DNA of 21,872 nt from Flavobacteriales bacterium UBA958 (GTDB lineage: Bacteria > Bacteroidota > Bacteroidia > Flavobacteriales_D > Crocinitomicaceae): positions 1 to 21,872 of the forward strand of contig DBCM01000064.1 in NCBI GenBank assembly GCA_002293045.1, read 5' to 3'. This document shows positions 18,001 through 21,872 of this stretch, one piece after another (position 1 is the first letter of the stretch; each line of letters starts with the position of its first letter). A program made the position numbers and the translations under genes. The notes beneath the pieces were generated by a model. That model was not told the DNA's origin. It saw only the letters and a program-made list of their open reading frames with translations, and did not search any database.

Positions 18001-19383
18001 GGTTTTGCTGCGCGCCTATTAATGACCGTTCGCAACGTTTCTGGTACCTATACCATCGATGATGGAACCATGTTGCCTGGGTCAAATCAAGAATCAAGAA
18101 TTCTTGGAATGAACAGCAACAACCTCGGAATGAGTTCATTTGCCTTCGGTAAACAAGGATATGACATTTGGGGTCGTGAAAATGGATACAACATTGCAGA
18201 ACTGTCTGCAAATAACGGATGGTTGGTTCAAAATGAAAATTTAAACAAACAATTTGCCACAACACATTCCACTAAATTGAATTTGCGCGCTACCCTTGAG
18301 CCGGTGAAAGATTTGAGCATTGAAATGAAATTAAACCGAAATTATGGATTAAACAGCGGTGAGTTCTTCCGATGGAATGAAACCAATCAGCAATTCGAAG
18401 GGCAGAGTCGGTTCCAATCTGCTACCTTAACCTATTCAACCATTACCTGGGGAACAGCCTTCCTTCGAGACAATAAAGACCGTTCTTCAGAAGTATTTAA
18501 TCAATTGTTAGCGAATCGTCAAACGGTGTCTCAATTAATAGGTGCAAATAATCCGAATTCATCCGTATTGCCTTCTGGATATTTTGACGGATACTCAGGG
18601 AACCAACAGGAAGTGGTTATTGGTGCTTTCTTAACGGCGTATGGCAATAGAGAGGTAAATGATAAAAACATCAACCCAGTGCGCAACATGCCACTACCGA
18701 ATTGGAGTTTGACATATAATGGCTTGTCCAAATTTGAGTTTATGAAGAAATATGTGAAATCATTTGTGATACGTCACGCATACAATTCCACAGTTTCGGT
18801 AAACGGGATGCAATCCAACATGGGAGCCACCACGGATGCCAACGGAAATCCAACGGCGTTGGATTTGAATAATAACTTTATTTCAAGCTTGCAGGTACAG
18901 AACATCACCATAAGTGAGCAGTTCTCTCCCTTAATTGGACTTGATGCCACATGGACCGTTTTCGGACAACCTTTAACCACTAAATTTGAATATAAAAAGG
19001 ACCGCTTAGCGACCTTATCGCTCAATAATAGTCAAGTTACTGAAGTGAAATCGGATGAGATTGTGATTGGGATGCAAACTAAAATTGCAAAGGTTAAATT
19101 AATGGAGCGTATTCCAGCAAATGATTTGAATGCGGGAATTAACTTCTCCTACCGAGACAACGCTACCTTGATTCGTAAAGTGGTTGAAAATACCAATCAA
19201 GCGACGGCAGGTCAAAAGGTGATTTCTTTGAAATTGAATATTGATTATAATTTATCCCAAAACTTAACGGTTTCCTATTATTATGATCAAAATTTAAATA
19301 CGCCAAAAGTCGCTACCAGCTATTCTACAGGCAATATGAGTACGGGGATTAAATTAAGGTTTAACCTTGCCGGTGTTCAGTAA
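12082..19383 (+). CDS. sprA: SprA (Sov) outer-membrane translocon of the type IX secretion system
   Basis: A 2433-residue protein (F. johnsoniae SprA is about 2400), the very large beta-barrel through which type IX substrates cross the outer membrane; it is needed for gliding in gliding species. A signal peptide (1-28) ends SFA before Gln29. SprA-type segments include RITRFDFQQNINMDIVGQIG (about 174-193), SYVDDFEASQSTIDL (817-831), ATAWRLAS, KMEFMRGEWRPYL (about 1259-1271) and VWVNELRLTDF (about 1506-1516). The rest is long amphipathic beta-strand sequence, ending in a strand (TGIKLRFNLAGV). An Asn/Gln- then Lys-rich segment at about 1907-1970 interrupts the barrel strands. GTG is taken as start because the next ATG lies after the signal peptide. 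It overlaps ruvA by one base and the acetyltransferase gene by one base. No other type IX gene is in the window. Confidence 0.97.
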   Translation: MNWCKRNILSKGFLLGLLLALYAHASFAQGPVLPFPINPSFNSYNNNQQSFDLGDPTNMQQSIEYDPETGHYVFKQTVGEGLLFRNPTSMSLEDYLKYKNKQFEGQNWEQQIEEESVVGRSFELPIKIGSKVFESIFGSGEIVIRPQGNVEVQLGVNHSRYDNPILPLRQRRITRFDFQQNINMDIVGQIGTRLKIGAKYNTQAAFDFENISKLEHTGDEDQILQKIALGMVSLDLPTSLIQGSQTLFGAKTQLKFGRSTFDLILAQSKGKRQEINITGKSQVQKFELTADNYEANRHYFLNMFYHDDYDSAMTSLPNVNATRYITRIEVWVTNRSNITENTRNIIAFSDLGEGKSTNCQGNPGGFGTGVEPANNANSLYQWAANQPLIRNFATAVPALNNQVTAPGPFQQAKDYEKVENARKLSDQEFSYNALLGYVSLNNPLNNDEVLAVAYEYTYRGQTYQVGELSTDGASGQEALILKLLKPTITSPQNKIWDLMMKNVYSIGAYQVDQQGFKVDIFYNNPSTSVPLPVFPMAGLDDKQLVTLLEMDRLNQNNQPFSDGVFDYVPFTVNGSKIENGGTINRKNGRIFFSTVEPFGKTLANKLQSIGVPQTTINNIAFYELYDSTKTAAQQIPSKNRFLFKGEYQSSVSSDIPLNALNVPQGAVTVTAGGIKLTEGTDFTVDYNLGRVKILNTGILESNTPIKISIESNSVFGFQARSLMGGHYQYRLSDKMKFGATWVRMTERPVTQKVDFGSEPFKNNVVGIDFSIRTDVPFLTRLVDLLPVISTNQMSTFSINGEAAYLIPGQPKVINKDGTSYVDDFEASQSTIDLKSATAWRLASIPQGQPDLFPEASSQNLSAGFKRAKMAWYTIDPVFYQSNNLTPNHIKQDATMLADSRMRLVNFTDIFPNQQLQYGSIPNITVFDVNYYPKERGMYNYDTTATVDSLGQFTNPENRWGGIMRALSTNDFELANVQFIQFWMLDPFNDDAENQDPNTTMNGGDLYFNLGNVSEDVLPDSRKEYENGIPPFGPSIADNVDTTLWARVSNEQVIVNAFDTDPEARLNQDIGLDGWNSASEQSAYANYVNWVQNNPTISPVAKARMIQDPSNDDYNYYLDDNFDNAQLNILERYKRYNGMEGNAPTTNMSDTANAAGYPTQATNMPDLEDINQDNNLSESEAYFQYKMSLRPNDMVVGKNFITNVQLYQNGNKTEKWYQVRIPLISYEKKVNGIQDFRSIRFMRLFMKNFDEQTQLRFAKMEFMRGEWRPYLLDLTQPGISVQPDPNLTAFNISAVNVEENDQRTPVKYEVPPGIIREIDPSQTYQRQMNEQSLVLDICNLEDGDARAAYKNVVFDVRTYKKLKLFAHAEEVNPLIPFNDKEVTLFVRLGTDFVDNYYEYELPLVKTPWGVTSPDDIWPAANNVEIVFDDLLNLKKERNQKVEDGVTGVSTMFEYAKDDPANADHRIKVKGSPNLQAIKTIMIGVRNPLQSDPSNNWPDDGEPECVNVWVNELRLTDFVSEGGGAAVGQAQLQLADFATISASGNYSGINWGSVESRVQDRQRNQKVGVDMNSTVQLGQFFGKQAKVSLPFFYGYSLNVINPEYDPFNPDIKLADYDLATRKERGKLGQDFNERKSFNFTNVRKEAKAGAKPAFWRISNWSASYAYSENLKRDFNTNYDRTKNYTGALNYNYTFTGKAVEPFKKWKPVQKSKWLALVKDMNFYLMPKNITFTNDLLRMYNERQVRNNLVPNYQFDPVFLKKFDWNRNYNIGYDITKNLKASFAATNKAIFAEGNSRVDRKNDPFAFQEFKDSIRSQMATFGQTMEYSHNYNLSYTVPLDKFPLTNWLTLNAKYNGSYNWQRAPLAQTNFGNIIQNNRSVNLTSQANFVTLYNKVPLFKRVLSDGRNNRGALNAKNNQGQNNNQGNKKVEEQAPKPPKPVEEMTKKERRKWDKVLRKYERKKKKEENAKKKVNPAVGFAARLLMTVRNVSGTYTIDDGTMLPGSNQESRILGMNSNNLGMSSFAFGKQGYDIWGRENGYNIAELSANNGWLVQNENLNKQFATTHSTKLNLRATLEPVKDLSIEMKLNRNYGLNSGEFFRWNETNQQFEGQSRFQSATLTYSTITWGTAFLRDNKDRSSEVFNQLLANRQTVSQLIGANNPNSSVLPSGYFDGYSGNQQEVVIGAFLTAYGNREVNDKNINPVRNMPLPNWSLTYNGLSKFEFMKKYVKSFVIRHAYNSTVSVNGMQSNMGATTDANGNPTALDLNNNFISSLQVQNITISEQFSPLIGLDATWTVFGQPLTTKFEYKKDRLATLSLNNSQVTEVKSDEIVIGMQTKIAKVKLMERIPANDLNAGINFSYRDNATLIRKVVENTNQATAGQKVISLKLNIDYNLSQNLTVSYYYDQNLNTPKVATSYSTGNMSTGIKLRFNLAGVQ
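17818..17846 (+). repeat. Short direct repeat in sprA encoding an Asn/Gln/Gly tract
   Basis: The 11-base unit AACAACCAAGG occurs at 17818-17828 and again at 17836-17846, in frame, with an 18-base period. It encodes NNQGQN followed by NNQGN. It looks like a small tandem duplication in the low-complexity segment of SprA that precedes its Lys-rich tract (about 17900-17990). Confidence 0.6.
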
Positions 19384-19823
19384 TGAATATTCGTGCTGCG
19401 CACATATCTGATGTCCCTGCCATTCACGGCTTAATTGTTGAATTAGCGGTATATGAGCGAGAACCGGATGCTGTAATCAATACAATCAGTGCCTTGGAGG
19501 CGGATTTATTTGTCCATAAACGCTGTTTTGCGATAGTTTCAGAATTAGAAGGTGAAATTGTAGGGTTTGCCCTGTATTTCTTTGGGTATTCCACGTGGAA
19601 AGGCCGAACCTTATACCTGGAGGATATTTACGTGAAAGAATCGCACCGAAAACACGGCATAGGTCAGGCCTTATTTACTGCTGTGGTTGAAATCGCAAAC
19701 CGTGAAGGGGTTCGACGTATGGATTGGCAAGTATTGGAGTGGAACACACCAGCAATCGCATTTTATGAAAAAAACAACGCGCTACTCGATGGGGAGTGGA
19801 TCAATGGCCGTCTGTATTTTTAG
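19383..19823 (+). CDS. GNAT N-acetyltransferase, spermidine/spermine (SSAT)-like
   Basis: A 146-residue single-domain GNAT enzyme that should use acetyl-CoA to acetylate an amine in the cytosol. The pattern is that of the SAT1/SAT2 branch: GFALYFFGYSTWKG, then LYLEDIYV with Glu80, the acetyl-CoA pyrophosphate loop RKHGIG (89-94), and LEWNTPAIAFYEK with the candidate general acid Tyr128. SAT1 enzymes acetylate polyamines while SAT2-like enzymes act on thialysine, so the true substrate cannot be fixed from sequence. The C terminus stops shortly after the last core strand (INGRLYF), a little earlier than in the animal enzymes. The ATG shares a base with the sprA stop (TAATG), suggesting coupled translation. 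Its last 20 bases overlap the start of the next gene. Confidence 0.93.
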   Translation: MNIRAAHISDVPAIHGLIVELAVYEREPDAVINTISALEADLFVHKRCFAIVSELEGEIVGFALYFFGYSTWKGRTLYLEDIYVKESHRKHGIGQALFTAVVEIANREGVRRMDWQVLEWNTPAIAFYEKNNALLDGEWINGRLYF

Positions 19824-20868
19824 GTTAGTTACGATACTTGGTTTTTTTGTGTTTTTTACCTCATGGGCACAAGAGTTCCCTGATTCCATCCCGATGAATG
19901 ATATTCGGGTGCTTGCATCGCACAACAGCTATAAAATCCAGCCTACAGCTCGGACGATGAAATTTATCAATCGATTTAAATCCGTGCTCGGCGAGGAAAA
20001 CCAACCCTTTCAGTTAGTATATTCTCACGTTCCAATTTCGGAACAACTTGGTGCGTATCACATTAGAGGCCTCGAGCTTGATGTCTATAATGATCCAACG
20101 GGTGGTCGGTACTTTAAACATCGCTTGAATTTCTTCATCCCAAAACAACGCATCAAGGAAGAAACGTACAAGGCGCTTAAAGAACCTGGATTTAAAATAA
20201 TCCATATTCCAGACATTGATTACCAAACCAATTATCTAAGCTTAGCTGACGCGCTGGAAGAATTGAATGCATGGAGCGTATCAAATCCAACGCATGCCCC
20301 GATTTTTGTGAACATTGAATTAAAAGGAAGTGCCCTTGGTGATGAGGCAGGAATATTAAGGCTCCTTGGGTTTAAAAAAGCCATCCCGTTTGATCGTTCT
20401 GCGCTGAATCAAATGGATAGTGTATTTCAAGCTACACTGAAAACGATGTACAGAACTACTGAATTTTTAAATCATGAGTTGACCTTACAAGACCGGATTC
20501 TACATCAAGGGTGGCCAACTTTAGGCGAAGTACGGGGTCGGATTTTCGTGATTATCCAGGGGAGTGGGGCATCAAATTATCCAGAACACGGCGGGGCATT
20601 CAAATACGGGAGTTCGGAAAATCCCAATTGTATCTTTTTGTTATGTGATGACCCCTTTGCGAATGAAATGCTCATAGTTCAGCAGCGTTCAACACACATC
20701 ATTCGCACGCGAACAGATGCTGGAACCATTGAAGCAAGAAAAAACGATTATTCCCGCTTAAACAAAGCATTAGGAACGGGGGCTCAAATTTTATCTACAG
20801 ATTATTACAAACCCGACCCAGCCATAGGTGCGTTTGTAATACCATTTCAAGGGTTTATTCCCTACTAA
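19804..20868 (+). CDS. Secreted calcium-dependent PI-PLC-like phosphodiesterase (PI-PLC-C1 family)
   Basis: A 354-residue exported protein. I chose the ATG at 19804, which lies inside the acetyltransferase gene (20 nt overlap), because it gives a clean signal peptide (MAVCIFR, hydrophobic core, TSWA before Gln23); longer frames starting further upstream would place it internally. The mature part has the PI-PLC X-domain layout of the calcium-dependent C1 family: catalytic His40 in ASHNSYK, metal ligands Asn41, Glu91 and Asp93 in ELDVYND, second catalytic His134 in HIPDIDY, and Glu172 in IELKGS. The family cleaves phosphoinositide-type phosphodiesters; the lipid used here is unknown. There is no type IX C-terminal sorting domain and no lipobox, so a periplasmic or released protein is likely. 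Its TAA overlaps the stop of the convergent isomerase gene by two bases. Confidence 0.88.
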   Translation: MAVCIFRLVTILGFFVFFTSWAQEFPDSIPMNDIRVLASHNSYKIQPTARTMKFINRFKSVLGEENQPFQLVYSHVPISEQLGAYHIRGLELDVYNDPTGGRYFKHRLNFFIPKQRIKEETYKALKEPGFKIIHIPDIDYQTNYLSLADALEELNAWSVSNPTHAPIFVNIELKGSALGDEAGILRLLGFKKAIPFDRSALNQMDSVFQATLKTMYRTTEFLNHELTLQDRILHQGWPTLGEVRGRIFVIIQGSGASNYPEHGGAFKYGSSENPNCIFLLCDDPFANEMLIVQQRSTHIIRTRTDAGTIEARKNDYSRLNKALGTGAQILSTDYYKPDPAIGAFVIPFQGFIPY

Positions 20869-21872
20869 GAACGAATTCTTGGGAACAGCTTGCGGTTATC
20901 TACTACATCGGCAGACTTACGTAGTGCACCCATGAGCATTCCTTGAATGTTCCCTTTTAACATGGATGTTAATTGGTCCTTTTCTTCCTTGTAGGTAGCA
21001 TTCGCAGGGGCTTTCTTAGTACTGTTTACTTTGATTACATAGACGCCACCCTTTCCTTTCAATGGAATGGTAGTTTGACCGTCTTTAACATACCCAGAGA
21101 ACAAGGCACCAACGATTTCTGGCTCATAGCCAGTATTTCCAAGTGAAGGATTACTGAAGGTGATTTGAACTTCTTCAACAACCGTGTTTCCTTTTTTCGC
21201 TAATGTTTGTAGATTTTTGGTTTTCGCCATCTGATTCATCAAGCGTTTTGCCTTTTTTTCTTCCATCAAATCTTTCCTCATTCGGTCTCTTGCATCTGCT
21301 AAGGTTGGCTCACCTTTTTCGCGAATACTTCCCAACATGGCAATAATATACTTGTCTTTATCACGGATTGGAGCCGCTAATAAATCTCCAGACGCTGCAT
21401 CTTCATTGTATGCGAGTTCGAGGATTCGATCCATAGCATTCGTTGTCACCAATCCATAAACCCGTGGATTGTTATCTTCCAACGCGATTGGACGAACAAA
21501 GTATTTGTTTTTAGAGGCAAGCGTGTCAAACGCCGCCACTTTTTTAGACAAATCATCCAGTTTTGACAACGTTTGATCTAATTTGTATAAAATACGATTT
21601 GCCTCTGTTTCCATATTTCCTATGGTAAGTTCGGAGGCTTTAAACGATTTAACTACCGTAGTTAAGATTGGGAATTTTTTGGTGTCTCGTTCCAATACCT
21701 CAATAATGTGGAAACCGAAATCAGTTTTCACCACTCCGATTTTACCAATGGGAGCATTCGCACAATAGGATCCGAATTCCTTAACCATATCGCCTTCTAA
21801 AAAGTCAGCATATTCACCGCCTTTGTCCTTAGATCCTGGATCATCGCTGTGTTTTTGCACCAATTCAGCGAA
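20865..21872 (-). CDS. PpiD/SurA-like periplasmic peptidyl-prolyl isomerase, C-terminal part (5' end outside window)
   Basis: The frame runs off the right edge (the first codons read FAEL), so this is the last 335 residues of a larger protein. It begins inside a parvulin rotamase domain: FAELVQKHSDDPGSKDKGGE, then IGVVKTDFGFHIIEVLERD closing the domain at about residue 58. The rest is a helical, Lys/Glu-rich region with a possible second degenerate parvulin-like segment around VKDGQTTIPLKGKGGVYVIKV, ending MGALRKSADVVDNRKLF. This is the usual C-terminal design of the long PpiD-type isomerases of Bacteroidota, which are anchored in the inner membrane and help fold periplasmic and outer-membrane proteins. 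The N-terminal anchor would lie outside the window. It converges with the PI-PLC gene, with stop codons overlapping at 20866-20867. Confidence 0.88.
   Translation of the reverse strand, partial: FAELVQKHSDDPGSKDKGGEYADFLEGDMVKEFGSYCANAPIGKIGVVKTDFGFHIIEVLERDTKKFPILTTVVKSFKASELTIGNMETEANRILYKLDQTLSKLDDLSKKVAAFDTLASKNKYFVRPIALEDNNPRVYGLVTTNAMDRILELAYNEDAASGDLLAAPIRDKDKYIIAMLGSIREKGEPTLADARDRMRKDLMEEKKAKRLMNQMAKTKNLQTLAKKGNTVVEEVQITFSNPSLGNTGYEPEIVGALFSGYVKDGQTTIPLKGKGGVYVIKVNSTKKAPANATYKEEKDQLTSMLKGNIQGMLMGALRKSADVVDNRKLFPRIRS

Noticed and set aside
17873..18265. Minus-strand open frames of 130 and 68 codons opposite the Lys-rich part of sprA
   Set aside because: They arise because runs of AAG/AAA codons read as Phe/Leu/Ser-rich sequence on the other strand, giving false hydrophobic segments.
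19687..19803. A longer PI-PLC protein starting at 19687
   Set aside because: The extra 39 residues are the acetyltransferase gene read out of frame. They would bury the signal peptide.
1..21872. Mobile elements, CRISPR arrays, defence genes, tRNA or rRNA genes
   Set aside because: I found no transposase or integrase motifs, no regularly spaced repeats and no structural RNA sequence. Coding genes fill nearly the whole window.

Overview
The window reads as core chromosome of a member of the Bacteroidota, most likely a Flavobacteriales-type organism. The evidence is a full-length sprA (the giant outer-membrane translocon of the type IX secretion system), the order malic enzyme - ruvA - sprA, almost no Shine-Dalgarno sequences, two exact matches to the Bacteroidota -7 promoter element TAnnTTTG, and Bacteroidota-type versions of Mrp, S9 peptidase and PpiD-like isomerase. 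Base composition looks even by eye. I see no insertion sequences, tRNA or rRNA genes, CRISPR array, phage genes or attachment sites. Genus and species cannot be told from the sequence.

Layout. (1) 1-2880, plus strand: the 3' part of an S9-family prolyl oligopeptidase that enters from the left edge, then an aldehyde dehydrogenase very close to the ALDH8A1 / 2-aminomuconate-semialdehyde type. (2) 2896-4745, minus strand: a three-gene unit of a small lipoprotein, Mrp/ApbC Fe-S carrier ATPase and a stand-alone NifU C-terminal scaffold. The first junction is a TTGA stop/start overlap. (3) 4746-4796: a 51-bp divergent promoter region. (4) 4797-20868, plus strand: a DUF423 membrane protein, then after a 57-bp gap with a -7-like element, sucA, sucB, maeB, ruvA, sprA, an SSAT-like acetyltransferase and a secreted calcium-dependent PI-PLC-like protein. 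From sucA onward, gaps are at most 13 nt or the genes overlap, so about 15.6 kb could be one transcript. (5) 20865-21872, minus strand: the C-terminal part of a PpiD/SurA-like periplasmic peptidyl-prolyl isomerase that leaves at the right edge. No gene-free stretch exceeds about 60 bp.

How the genes fit together. SucA and SucB are two of the three subunits of 2-oxoglutarate dehydrogenase (the E3 gene is not here), and MaeB draws malate off the same cycle. RuvA is a recombination protein that happens to sit in the same unit. SprA is the outer-membrane conduit for type IX substrates, and the PpiD-like isomerase next door belongs to the machinery expected to fold outer-membrane proteins. Mrp and the NifU-domain protein form an Fe-S assembly pair.

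I did not find a clearly new biological system. The points worth a second look are the placing of sprA in a 2-oxoglutarate dehydrogenase transcription unit, an Mrp that lacks its Fe-S cysteines next to a NifU domain that has them, the secreted PI-PLC-like protein overlapping the acetyltransferase gene, and a set of stop/start overlaps with non-ATG starts.
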